A stretch of DNA of 64,000 nt from Dyadobacter diqingensis (lineage in GTDB: Bacteria > Bacteroidota > Bacteroidia > Cytophagales > Spirosomataceae). The DNA lies in contig NZ_JAMXKF010000004.1 of assembly GCF_024220585.1 (NCBI RefSeq), positions 62,001 to 126,000 of the forward strand, in the 5' to 3' direction. The notes under the pieces are model-generated. The model saw only the letters and a program-made list of their open reading frames with translations, was not told where the DNA came from and ran no database searches. The first letter of the stretch is position 1. Each line of letters starts with the position of its first letter. Positions 53,829 through 62,739 of the stretch are shown here, piece after piece. The position numbers and the translations under genes are program-made.

Positions 53829-55052
53829 TTAATGCACTTTGGTCTGTCTATTATTTAAGAGCCAGGCTACTTTTGAATCCACCGCAGTTTGTGACAAAAG
53901 ACCCAGTGTCAAAACGGCACAACCAAACATAACGGCCGGCATAATAACGGTTGTACCATTGTGTAAAAAGCTAACAAACCAGGAAGCCACTACGCCTGCC
54001 ATCATCTGAAGGCTGCCTAACACTGCTGAGGCCTTACCGGCAGAAGAATCAAATTGTCTCAGGGCAATGGCGGTTGTGTTGGGATTTATAAAACCGAGGC
54101 AAAACAAAAACATGAAAGTAAACCATAATGTTAAAGCTGGCCCCGCCATATCTATAATATTGAAGCCGAGTAAACCTGTGCTTACTACAACCAAAAGAAC
54201 AGCAGCGCAAAGGTTTAGTTTTTCCGGTTCAATCTTTTTCAATGCCCACCTGTTTAGCTGGCTGCCTGTTATTAATCCGCAGGCATTCAGGGCAAACGCC
54301 CAGGCATAACTGTACTCGGATAAGCCATATTTTTCCATAAAAACGAAGGGTGATCCTGCGATATAGGCATACATTCCCGCATAGCTGATCCCACCCGCCA
54401 AGGCATAGATTAAAAAAATCCTGTTCCTGATAATTATGGAATAAGCGTACGGAAATGAACTTAATCTTAAACGTTCGGACATATCTGCTTTGCCCGTTTC
54501 TGGTAGTGCCCAGTAAACTACCGCCAGTAAAAGCAGAGCAATTAAGCCCATAACACCGAATACCCAGCGCCATCCAAGCCAGCCGTTAACGAGCCCTCCA
54601 ACGGTAGGAGCGATGATCGGCGCAATTCCCATAACAAGTACAAGTATGGAAAGGACTTTGGCTGTTGCTTCCGCTGGAAACAAATCACGTACAATAGCTC
54701 TGGCAGCAACCATTCCCACACAGCCGCCTAGCGCCATTAAAAGACGAAAAGCGATTAGCAAGTCGACGCTCTGTGCAGTGGCACATCCAAGCGAAGCGAT
54801 TAAATAGATAACCAGACCTGCTATTAATGGTTTTTTTCTTCCAAACCTGTCAATTAGCACACCATAGACCAGCTGACCGATACATAGCCCGGCATAATAA
54901 CTGGTCAACGAATAGCCGATGGTTGAAATATCGGTTTTTAAAGAAACGGCCATTTTGCTGAATGCAGGTAAGTACATGTCTATTGAAAATGGACTGAGGG
55001 CGATGAGTCCCCCAAGAATTAAGATAATCTTCGTATGTGCAGTTTTTTTCAT
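53829..55052 (-). CDS. Bcr/CflA-family MFS drug/H+ antiporter
   Basis: 407 residues with 12 predicted membrane helices. The motif-A loop between helices 2 and 3 reads YGVLIDRFGRKKPLIAG, and the helix 4-5 region has ARAIVRDLFPAEATAKVLS and the motif-C-like GIAPIIAPTVGG typical of Bcr/CflA exporters. It would expel small toxic molecules. Its setting (tannase downstream, divergent AraC regulator upstream) suggests defence against or handling of plant phenolics, which is inference. Confidence 0.92.
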   Translation of the reverse strand: MKKTAHTKIILILGGLIALSPFSIDMYLPAFSKMAVSLKTDISTIGYSLTSYYAGLCIGQLVYGVLIDRFGRKKPLIAGLVIYLIASLGCATAQSVDLLIAFRLLMALGGCVGMVAARAIVRDLFPAEATAKVLSILVLVMGIAPIIAPTVGGLVNGWLGWRWVFGVMGLIALLLLAVVYWALPETGKADMSERLRLSSFPYAYSIIIRNRIFLIYALAGGISYAGMYAYIAGSPFVFMEKYGLSEYSYAWAFALNACGLITGSQLNRWALKKIEPEKLNLCAAVLLVVVSTGLLGFNIIDMAGPALTLWFTFMFLFCLGFINPNTTAIALRQFDSSAGKASAVLGSLQMMAGVVASWFVSFLHNGTTVIMPAVMFGCAVLTLGLLSQTAVDSKVAWLLNNRQTKVH

Positions 55053-55169
55053 CAGTATTGCTTATTTCAAAATCTTGTAATCAATTGCATTGCAAAATTT
55101 GGAAATGTATGATACATTGATGGCTATTAATTGACTTATTTAGGATACAAATGAAACATTGGCTGAACT

Positions 55170-56069
55170 TTGAAGGCATTAAAGAATAAATTATCCATAG
55201 ATATCGCCAAGTACGAATGGCTTTACGGTGATCGCAGCACACGCCCCGAAAAGGACTATGTCTTCTGCGAACGGCTGGAAACGCGCAGCCCAAAATTTGG
55301 ATGGGACATCAAGCCGCATATACATCCGGATATTTTACAGGTTTTTTTTATTGAGGAAGGAGAGTTTTTGTTGGTAGATGCTGAAAACAAAACTGAGCTG
55401 AGTGCCCCTTGTCTGCTTTTCATCCCTTCCAGCGCCCTGCATGGTTTCGTTTTTAACAGCGGCGTAAAAGGGCATATATTGACAATGGCTGAGTCTTACT
55501 TCGATAGCCTATTTCCCAATTTGAATATTTTACCGTCAAGAGCTGATAAGGTAATCCAAGTCAACTCATTTAGCAGATCATGTCCGGCAGATCGTATTTC
55601 TCTACTGATTCAGTCAATTGATCACGAACTGACACATGAAGAAACAGGGAAAGGGTTGATGCTGCTTGCCTGTCTGCAACAATTATTTTTGCTGATTTAC
55701 AGACTGGTCGGACCGGGTAAAAATAACAGGGAAGATATGGAGCCGTCGGTCCGCCATTTTAGGAAATTTGAATACCTAATCCGAAAAAATGGAGGTTCTA
55801 CCACGTTAGCCGACCTGGCCAACGAGATGGCTGTCACCCCGGTTCACCTAAACAGAATTTGCAAATTAATATCAGGAAAGACTGCCAGCCAGGTTATTCA
55901 GGAATATCTTGTTGGCCAGGCAAAGAATTATCTCACTTACACCAGTTATTCAGTATCTGAGATCGCTTATGTGCTCAACTACGAATATCCTAACTATTTT
56001 GCACGGTTTTTTAGAAATCATACCGGCATGTCTCCGACAGACTTTAGGAAACGCCAGATGGACAAATGA
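55170..56069 (+). CDS. AraC-family regulator divergent from MFS/tannase operon
   Basis: 299 residues with a TTG start at 55170; no ATG in frame lies near, and the N-terminal sequence (LSIDIAKYEWLYGDR) needs this start. The cupin (about 40-105) has KPHIHPDILQVFFIEEGEF and LLFIPSSALHGF. The HTH region (about 200-299) has TLADLANEMAVTPVHLNRIC and VSEIAYVLNYEYPNYFARFF ending SPTDFRKRQ. The 117-bp gap to the MFS gene is the likely target. Confidence 0.88.
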   Translation: MKALKNKLSIDIAKYEWLYGDRSTRPEKDYVFCERLETRSPKFGWDIKPHIHPDILQVFFIEEGEFLLVDAENKTELSAPCLLFIPSSALHGFVFNSGVKGHILTMAESYFDSLFPNLNILPSRADKVIQVNSFSRSCPADRISLLIQSIDHELTHEETGKGLMLLACLQQLFLLIYRLVGPGKNNREDMEPSVRHFRKFEYLIRKNGGSTTLADLANEMAVTPVHLNRICKLISGKTASQVIQEYLVGQAKNYLTYTSYSVSEIAYVLNYEYPNYFARFFRNHTGMSPTDFRKRQMDK

Positions 56070-56411
56070 CCTTCTCAGACTTGCTATGGGAAGGACTAGG
56101 GGAATAATAGTAATAGCAAGTGATCTTCTGCCCAAATTTATACCACACATTTTTCGTCCCACAATTCTAAGTGACACGAAAGCATGTGTAACGTCTTAAT
56201 GCAGAACTACGGCTTCAACAATGATAGGGGTAGTTCTGCGGCTATAAATGGATTGCAAGATTTCAGAACGAGTAATTGGGCTGTGATGTCTGCGTTCAAT
56301 TTCTAGCCGATTTGGCAGCACTAATGCAAGGGGCGAGGTGCCAACCTCAATTCAGAAGTTGCGTCATTAAGGTTATTTAGAGCCATGTACTTAGTAACAA
56401 AATGCAGCACC
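56070..56411. other. Gap between two AraC genes, no gene seen
   Basis: 342 bp. An inverted repeat GCAGAACTAC (56201-56210) with GTAGTTCTGC (56230-56239) around a 19-nt loop lacks a T-run, so it is not a clear terminator. The rest has stop codons in all frames at short intervals. Confidence 0.45.
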
Positions 56412-57260
56412 TCAGTTTCCGGAAGTGTTTTTGCGATAACCCGATGGAGTAACCTGTTTTAGTTTATAAAATTGCTTGTTGAAGTTTTGCAGCGATTGAA
56501 AGCCGCTTTCAAAACAAACCTGACTAATCGGTTTACCTGTGTTCGCGAGAAGCCTGCAGGCGTAACCAATACGAATCTCATTTAGAAATGTATTGTATGT
56601 CTTCTTCGTGCACTTTTTGAAATAGGCGCAAAACGCAGGAACGCTCATATTGGCAGCACTGGCTGCTTCCTTCAAACCAACGGGTTCTTTGAACGAATTG
56701 ATTGTAAAATCAAATATCTTGTCAATTTTATCATTGCCCTTTGAGTTTGATTGCCTGACCATTCCGGTAGATAGCAAAGTATAGTCGCTGGATGAGGCTA
56801 TGATATTAAGGCAATTGCATAGGCTGATAATTCGTTGAAAGCCCTTGGTGTTCTCCAAGCCCTCAATAATGTTGGTGAGTAAAGACCTGCTTGTTCCTGA
56901 AATCTTTAATCCCTGTTCTGATATGGCAAATAAGTCCCTGATGTGAGCGCACTCGTCGGACAAAAAGAAATCCTTGCCCCAGCAATCTTCTCTAAACTGA
57001 ACGACAATTGCACTCGTTATTAAGTCTTTTTCCCTTTTTTGAAAAGTATGCGGAAGGTCCTTGGCCAGGAAAAATATATCCCCGGTTTCAAACTCACCGA
57101 TGTAATTGCCTATAAAGCTCATGCCTGAGCCTTCGGTAAACAAAATCAATTCGTATTCGATGTGATAGTGCCAAGGTACTTCAAAGTTCGGTGTGCGGTA
57201 GGTACGACTAATAAAAGAGCTGTTTTCTGTTAGCGGAAGTTTTTGAGTTATCGGCTTCAT
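56412..57260 (-). CDS. AraC-family regulator of the adjacent sugar cluster
   Basis: 282 residues. The cupin (about 20-85) has VPWHYHIEYELILFTEGSGM and IFFLAKDLPHTFQ. The HTH region (about 185-282) has GLKEAASAANMSVPAFCAYF and ISQVCFESGFQSLQNFNKQF ending TPSGYRK. It is divergent from the isomerase gene at 57458. The shared 197-bp region holds two ATAAGATAG direct repeats 21 bp apart. It most likely senses a sugar or its breakdown product. Confidence 0.9.
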   Translation of the reverse strand: MKPITQKLPLTENSSFISRTYRTPNFEVPWHYHIEYELILFTEGSGMSFIGNYIGEFETGDIFFLAKDLPHTFQKREKDLITSAIVVQFREDCWGKDFFLSDECAHIRDLFAISEQGLKISGTSRSLLTNIIEGLENTKGFQRIISLCNCLNIIASSSDYTLLSTGMVRQSNSKGNDKIDKIFDFTINSFKEPVGLKEAASAANMSVPAFCAYFKKCTKKTYNTFLNEIRIGYACRLLANTGKPISQVCFESGFQSLQNFNKQFYKLKQVTPSGYRKNTSGN

Positions 57261-57315
57261 TTATTTCTGGTTAACTCAATATTAAGGCATGTATCGAAAT
57301 AATATACTAAAAATA

Positions 57316-57345
57316 ATAAGATAGTTTCTAAACTCGATAAGATAG
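57316..57345. promoter_or_regulatory. Direct repeats ATAAGATAG spaced one 21-bp period, candidate AraC site
   Basis: Copies at 57316-57324 and 57337-57345 start exactly 21 bp apart, two turns of DNA, the same spacing as tandem half-sites of AraC-type regulators. They lie between the regulator gene and the isomerase gene at 57458. Confidence 0.5.
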
Positions 57346-57457
57346 CGAGAGCGTTGCATCAGCTTCCCGGGTAATTTTACATCCGGTAAGAACCAAATCA
57401 AATGGGTTTGAAGAATGCTTAATGTAGTCCTGTTAAACGAACTAAACCATATTTTTA

Positions 57458-58303
57458 ATGGTAATAAACTACTTCTGTCCCAGATGGGGAAGCGAGGACA
57501 TTCCGTGGGATGCGTTTTGTTGGAAGGTTAAAGCCGCGGGTTATGATGGTGTAGAAGCCGGAATTCCTTTTGACGCAACCGAAAAGGATGAGATCGCTCG
57601 GGCATTAAAGAAGCACAGTCTATTATTAATTGGGCAGTACTTTCATTCATTCGAAAAAGATTTTGGAGCGCATGCCAGCAGCTTCGAAAAAAACCTTCGT
57701 AACATAGCCAGTTTAAATCCTGTGTTAATCGATGCTCAAACCGGAAAAGATTACTTCAGTCAGGAGCAAAATAGTTGGCTTTTTTCAATAGCTAAGAAAG
57801 TCACAGAAGAAACAGGAATACGGATCGCTCATGAGACACACCGCAACAAGGCATTATTTGCAGCACATATTGCAAGGGATTTGCTGACGATTAATCCGGA
57901 TGTATGCATTACTGCCGATTTCTCCCACTGGTGTAATGTGTCGGAGAGTTTGTTGGAAGAACACGAGGAGTCGTTAGAATTGGCCATCAGTCGCGCGATA
58001 CATATCCATGCAAGGGTTGGTTATTGTGAATCGGCGCAGGTGCCAGACCCGCGGGTAGAAAGGTGGAAAACAGAGGTGGACGCTCATTTACTTTGGTGGG
58101 ACAGAATCGTAAATCTGAGGGCAGGCACGAAAGCAGAATCGTTTACTATTACGCCCGAGTTCGGACCTTATCCCTACATGGTTCATCATCCTGCAACGAA
58201 CGAACCGATAGCGTGTCAATGGGATATCAATGTTTACATGATGCGGTTACTAAGAGAACGTTATGAAAGATTTTCTACTCCCCACACCCTAAATGAAGGT
58301 TAG
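57458..58303 (+). CDS. Xylose-isomerase-like TIM-barrel sugar isomerase/epimerase
   Basis: 281 residues, AP endonuclease 2 superfamily. Candidate metal ligands are Glu126 (IAHETHR), Asp154 and His157 (TADFSHW), His182 or His184 (IHIHARVG) and Glu234 (TPEFGPYP). The family interconverts or cleaves keto and aldo sugars. The start at 57458 is the first gene of the cluster, overlapping the sugar transporter by 11 nt. No signal peptide, so it works in the cytoplasm on imported sugar. Confidence 0.85.
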   Translation: MVINYFCPRWGSEDIPWDAFCWKVKAAGYDGVEAGIPFDATEKDEIARALKKHSLLLIGQYFHSFEKDFGAHASSFEKNLRNIASLNPVLIDAQTGKDYFSQEQNSWLFSIAKKVTEETGIRIAHETHRNKALFAAHIARDLLTINPDVCITADFSHWCNVSESLLEEHEESLELAISRAIHIHARVGYCESAQVPDPRVERWKTEVDAHLLWWDRIVNLRAGTKAESFTITPEFGPYPYMVHHPATNEPIACQWDINVYMMRLLRERYERFSTPHTLNEG

Positions 58304-59687
58304 CATGGCATATGCAAATACGAGTGCTTTGACGGTAGATTTAAATCCGCTGTCAAATTTCAACAAAAAATACATCCTGCGTATCAGCATTATTTCTGCT
58401 CTGGGTGGTATGCTGTTCGGATTTGATACAGCCGTCATATCAGGCACGATTCCGTTTATCCAAAAATACTTCCGGTTGGATGAAGTGACGCTGGGTTGGG
58501 CTGTAAGTTCCATTTTACTGGGTTGTGGCCTCGGTGCTATGCTGGCTGGCAAAATAGCCGATGCGCTGGGGCGAAAATTAGCTTTATTTATTTGCGCGTT
58601 TTTATTCGCGGCAACGGGCATAGGTGTGGCACTTGCTGAGTCACTTTTTATCTTCACAGTTTTCCGGATAGCTGGTGGGATTTCGGTAGGTGCAGTTGCC
58701 ATGGTAGTACCGATGTACATCGCTGAAACTTCGCCTGCTCCCTTCCGCGGAAGAATGGTCGCCCTGTACCAACTGGCTATTGTATTGGGTATTTTATTGG
58801 CCTATGTAGCTAATTATACCCTGAGTGACCTTGGAGAAAACAGTTGGCGCTGGATGTTTGCGGCACAGGCTATTCCCGCAGTGATTTTTTTCTTTGCCTT
58901 GTTTTTGGTACCCGAAACGCCTCGCTGGCTTATTCAAAAATCCCAGAAGGAAAAGGCATATAATGTACTTTCAAAAACAGGCGGCCAGGCTTACGCCGAG
59001 GCAGCGTTACGCTCAATCAGCAACAGTTTTGCCAGCCAATCTGCCGGCAATTTGAAGGACCTGTTTCTTCCTCAATACAGTAAAGTGCTGTTTATGGGAA
59101 TACTTATAGCATCCTTCCAACAAATTACTGGTATTAATGCGGTATTATATTATGCCCCTGAAATTTTTAAGAGTACGGGTGTAAGCGCCGCTGTTGCCGC
59201 GATACAAACCATTGCAATCGGCGTTACTATGCTGGTTTTTACCCTAGTCGCAATATGGCTTGTCGATAAAGTTGGCCGTAAAAAATTATTGCTTGCAGGC
59301 TGCCTGGTAATGGTGATATCACTGCTGGCAGTGGCTACCTGTTTTTATCTTGATTTTTATCAATACTACCTAGTCCTTATCTTTTTGTTAATATACATAG
59401 CCGGCTTTTCTGCAAGTTTAGGTGCCGTAACCTGGGTTATCCTTTCAGAAATATTTCCTAACCGCATCAGGGGGCTTGCGCTTTCTTTGGTGACCCTGAT
59501 TTTATGGCTAGCAGATTTTCTGGCAAGCATTTCATTCCCGGTCTTAAATAAATATCTCGGTACATCGGCAACGCTGGCATTGTTCGCCGCTTTCTGCCTG
59601 GTGTACTTCGTTTACCTCAAATTCCGGGTCCCGGAAACCAAAGGGAAAACGCTCGAAGAACTGGAAGCTCAACTGATTAACCAATGA
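58293..59687 (+). CDS. MFS sugar:H+ symporter (XylE-like)
   Basis: 464 residues with 12 predicted helices. Sugar-porter motifs are all present: GMLFGFDTAVISG in helix 1, ADALGRKLAL in loop 2-3, PETPRWLIQKS at the end of helix 6, QQITGINAVLYYAPEIF in helix 7, VDKVGRKKLLL in loop 8-9 and PETKGKTLEELE at the C-terminus. It imports a monosaccharide. Start overlaps the isomerase stop by 11 nt, so translation is coupled. Confidence 0.95.
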   Translation: MKVSMAYANTSALTVDLNPLSNFNKKYILRISIISALGGMLFGFDTAVISGTIPFIQKYFRLDEVTLGWAVSSILLGCGLGAMLAGKIADALGRKLALFICAFLFAATGIGVALAESLFIFTVFRIAGGISVGAVAMVVPMYIAETSPAPFRGRMVALYQLAIVLGILLAYVANYTLSDLGENSWRWMFAAQAIPAVIFFFALFLVPETPRWLIQKSQKEKAYNVLSKTGGQAYAEAALRSISNSFASQSAGNLKDLFLPQYSKVLFMGILIASFQQITGINAVLYYAPEIFKSTGVSAAVAAIQTIAIGVTMLVFTLVAIWLVDKVGRKKLLLAGCLVMVISLLAVATCFYLDFYQYYLVLIFLLIYIAGFSASLGAVTWVILSEIFPNRIRGLALSLVTLILWLADFLASISFPVLNKYLGTSATLALFAAFCLVYFVYLKFRVPETKGKTLEELEAQLINQ

Positions 59688-59811
59688 GGTGAACCCCTAG
59701 AAAATTAAGCGTTTCAACAGGCTCCCAGCTATATTTTTTTGTGCCGAAAATTCAAAAGGATACCGTGTTATCCTGCAACGCAATCTGCAATAATTATTAA
59801 AAAAATAGACC

Positions 59812-60690
59812 ATGACTAACGAAAATCAGTTTTTGAAAAACAAAAACATCACCGAAGAAAACATACGTTTTTACCACGAGTACGGATATCTTGTTGCCCG
59901 GGGCCTATTCGATCCCGCAGAAATAGAGGAATTAAAAAGAGACACAGCAAAAATATTCAGAGGCGAGTACGGACACACAGAAGGGATGTTGCCCGCAATC
60001 GAAAATGAAAGCGACGTTGATGTTTTAAAGAAATATGTGGCCATCCATTTTCCCCATAAAATATCGCCCGTAATAAAAAATTATCTGTTTCATCAGGCGG
60101 TAACGGAGGTGTTGACTAAGATCGTTAGTCCGAACCTTAAATGTATGCAATCGATGTTGTTTGTAAAAGGTCCGGGCAAAGCAGGGCAGTCCTGGCATCA
60201 GGATGAATTCTATATCCCTACCCGCGATAAGTCGCTGATCGGCGTTTGGATAGCCATTGACGATGCGAGCGTAGAAAACGGATGCTTATGGGTTATTCCG
60301 GGCAGTCAGAAATCTGGCTTTATAATGCCCAGGATTGATAACGATAGCAAAGAATATGCCGATGTAGATACGGTCGACGTTTCCGGCTATCCCGAGGAAC
60401 AGGTCATTCCTTTGGAAGCAAAAAAGGGTGATGTCGTATTTTTTAACGGATACCTTTTACATAGCTCGTTAAGGAATAAAACCAAGGATAATTTCAGGAC
60501 TGCTCTTGTCAACCATTATATGAGTGCCGAAAGCATGTTACCCTGGGACCAGGATGGGAAGTTTCCGCTTACTGCCGATTTGCGAGATATTGTATTGGTG
60601 GCGGGTAAAGATCCCTATGCATATCGCCCGATTGCAGACGTAAATCAGCCTTACCTGAGGCCGGAAGTATTGAAAATCGTTAAGAACTAA
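59812..60690 (+). CDS. PhyH-type Fe(II)/2-oxoglutarate dioxygenase
   Basis: 292 residues of the phytanoyl-CoA dioxygenase family. The facial triad is His129 and Asp131 (SWHQDEFY) with His217 (GYLLHSS), and Arg229 (NFRTALVN) is placed to bind 2-oxoglutarate. No signal peptide, so it acts in the cytoplasm. It follows the symporter by 124 nt and precedes the beta-helix gene by 19 nt. The substrate is unknown; the setting points to an imported sugar or sugar derivative, for example oxidative removal of a modification, which is inference. Confidence 0.88.
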   Translation: MTNENQFLKNKNITEENIRFYHEYGYLVARGLFDPAEIEELKRDTAKIFRGEYGHTEGMLPAIENESDVDVLKKYVAIHFPHKISPVIKNYLFHQAVTEVLTKIVSPNLKCMQSMLFVKGPGKAGQSWHQDEFYIPTRDKSLIGVWIAIDDASVENGCLWVIPGSQKSGFIMPRIDNDSKEYADVDTVDVSGYPEEQVIPLEAKKGDVVFFNGYLLHSSLRNKTKDNFRTALVNHYMSAESMLPWDQDGKFPLTADLRDIVLVAGKDPYAYRPIADVNQPYLRPEVLKIVKN

Positions 60691-60709
60691 TAAGCAAAAT
60701 CCCGATAAA

Positions 60710-62605
60710 ATGTTGAACAAATCTACTTTGTACTTTTTTTGCCTAAGCATTTTGATAAGCTTTTGCAGCTTTTCTAAAGAGTATCATGTTGCTAAAAATG
60801 GAAGCGATAGCAATGAAGGGTCGTCAGGAAGGCCTGTTCAAACTATTTCGGCTGCCGTTAAACTGGCTTATCCGGGAGACACCATTACGGTCCATACCGG
60901 AACTTATAGAGAATGGGTGAATCCGCTACGAGGTGGGAACAGCGATTCCAATCGCATTGTATACCGTGCCGCGTTAGGTGAAAAAGTACAGATCAAAGGC
61001 TCCGAGGTTGTGACCGGTTGGAAGAGGGTACAAAACGGTGTATGGAAAGTGATCCTGCCAAACTCTTTTTTTGGAGATTATAATCCCTACAAAGATTCTA
61101 TCAATGGAGATTGGTTTATTGATAGAGGTAGGTTACACCATACGGGTGAAGTATTTTTTAACGGAAAATCTCTTTTTGAAAAAGAAACGCTTGCCAAGGT
61201 TTTAAACCCGGTTGCGATGCAGGAGATTAAGGACGTTCAAAGTTCTTTAAGCACCTGGTATTGCGAAAGCGATGAAAAGAATACAACCATTTGGGCTAAT
61301 TTTCAAGGAGAGGACCCTAACAAGGCTTTGGTAGAAATTACGACCCGCCGAACGTGCTTTTACCCTCAGAAACCAGGGATCAATTACATCACGATCTCCG
61401 GGTTTAGTATAAGTCAGGCAGCGACGCAATGGGCAGCACCTACGGCTGAACAGGTAGGTATGGTAGCAACGCACTGGAATAAGGGCTGGATTATTGAAAA
61501 CAACATCATCAGTGATTCCAAGTGTAATGGTATAACCCTGGGCAAGGAACGCAGCACGGGGCATAACGTATGGACGACAGATAAAGAGAATGTGAACCGT
61601 GATGGGAATATTCACTACATAGAGGTAATTTTTAATGTGGTGCGAAACAACTGGAACAAAGAGATGATCGGTTCGCACATTGTTCGCAACAATCGTATTT
61701 TTAACTGCGAGCAAACCGGTATTTGTGGGAGCATGGGCGCTGTTTTCAGTACCATTGAGAACAATCATATCTATAATATCTGGGTCAAGCGGCAGTTTGA
61801 TGGTGCGGAGATCTCAGGAATAAAATTTCATGCGCCCATTGATGTTACGATCAGGAAAAACAAGATTCATGATAGCGCCCGCGGTATCTGGCTTGACTGG
61901 ATGACGCAGGGGACCAGAGTTTCCCGTAATTTGTTTTACAATAACGCTAAACAGGATTTGTGGTTGGAAGTAAATCACGGGCCCTACATCGTAGACAACA
62001 ATATTTTTCTGTCCTCTGAAGCTATTAACAACCAGTCGGATGGCGGAGCTTATATTCACAATCTTATACAAGGCGTTGTGGTAGTCCGGCCGGATCTCAA
62101 CCGTTTTACTCCCTATTTTCTGCCGCATTCGATTGATGTAAAGGGTCTTACTACCATATTTGGCGGCGACGACAGGGTATACAACAATCTTTTTATTGGC
62201 AACGACAAGCCCGAACGTACACATGGGCTGGAGGCGTATAACACTGCAAAGCTTCCCGTATGGATTGAGAACAACGTATATTGCAACCATGCAAAGCCAT
62301 CGCTCAAAGACTTAATGCCAGGTAATTATTCGGCGTATAATCCCGATATTAAATTGGTTGAACTAGGCGACGAAACCTTTCTCCATATAACTTTCGACCA
62401 GGAACTTTCCAGTCAGAAGGGAAAAATGATTACAACCGATTTACTGGGCAAAGCCAAAGTTTCCAAAGCGCTTTTTGAAAATCCTGACGGCACCGTTCTG
62501 GCGATTGATACGGACTATTTTGGAAACAGTCGTACCGCTGACAAAATATTTGCAGGTCCTTTCGCGAATGTTAAACCGGGAAAAGTGGTGTTAAAGGTCT
62601 GGTAA
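60710..62605 (+). CDS. Secreted right-handed beta-helix protein, candidate polysaccharide lyase or hydrolase
   Basis: 631 residues with a signal peptide ending SFCSFSKE. The N-terminal part begins HVAKNGSDSNEGSSGRPVQT, ISAAVKLAYPGDTITVHTGT, typical of DUF1565/pectate-lyase-like starts. Beta-helix coils (about 230-500) are marked by repeated NNxI turns: IIENNIISDS, HIVRNNRIFN, TIENNHIYNI, TIRKNKIHDS, VSRNLFYNN. A distinct C-terminal block (HSIDVKGLTTIFGGDDRVYN, then GLEAYNTAKLPVWIENNVYC) follows. Catalytic residues are not identifiable. It would act in the periplasm or at the surface, supplying sugar for the symporter. Confidence 0.85.
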   Translation: MLNKSTLYFFCLSILISFCSFSKEYHVAKNGSDSNEGSSGRPVQTISAAVKLAYPGDTITVHTGTYREWVNPLRGGNSDSNRIVYRAALGEKVQIKGSEVVTGWKRVQNGVWKVILPNSFFGDYNPYKDSINGDWFIDRGRLHHTGEVFFNGKSLFEKETLAKVLNPVAMQEIKDVQSSLSTWYCESDEKNTTIWANFQGEDPNKALVEITTRRTCFYPQKPGINYITISGFSISQAATQWAAPTAEQVGMVATHWNKGWIIENNIISDSKCNGITLGKERSTGHNVWTTDKENVNRDGNIHYIEVIFNVVRNNWNKEMIGSHIVRNNRIFNCEQTGICGSMGAVFSTIENNHIYNIWVKRQFDGAEISGIKFHAPIDVTIRKNKIHDSARGIWLDWMTQGTRVSRNLFYNNAKQDLWLEVNHGPYIVDNNIFLSSEAINNQSDGGAYIHNLIQGVVVVRPDLNRFTPYFLPHSIDVKGLTTIFGGDDRVYNNLFIGNDKPERTHGLEAYNTAKLPVWIENNVYCNHAKPSLKDLMPGNYSAYNPDIKLVELGDETFLHITFDQELSSQKGKMITTDLLGKAKVSKALFENPDGTVLAIDTDYFGNSRTADKIFAGPFANVKPGKVVLKVW

Positions 62606-62739
62606 AGAATGCGCCTATTGTTGATATCATGTTAACCGCGCACAGAAGTATTTTGAGTAGCTGTTAAATGAGATTTAAATGCAGCAAGTGGTATAGAACA
62701 AAAACGCTTCAAACAATTTAAAGCAATTACTTGATTTCA

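Noticed and set aside
56201..56239. Inverted repeat as a terminator for the AraC gene
   Set aside because: No T-run follows on either strand and the loop is 19 nt.
61247..62290. Minus-strand frames of 158 and 173 codons
   Set aside because: Antisense to the beta-helix gene, composition unlike a real protein.
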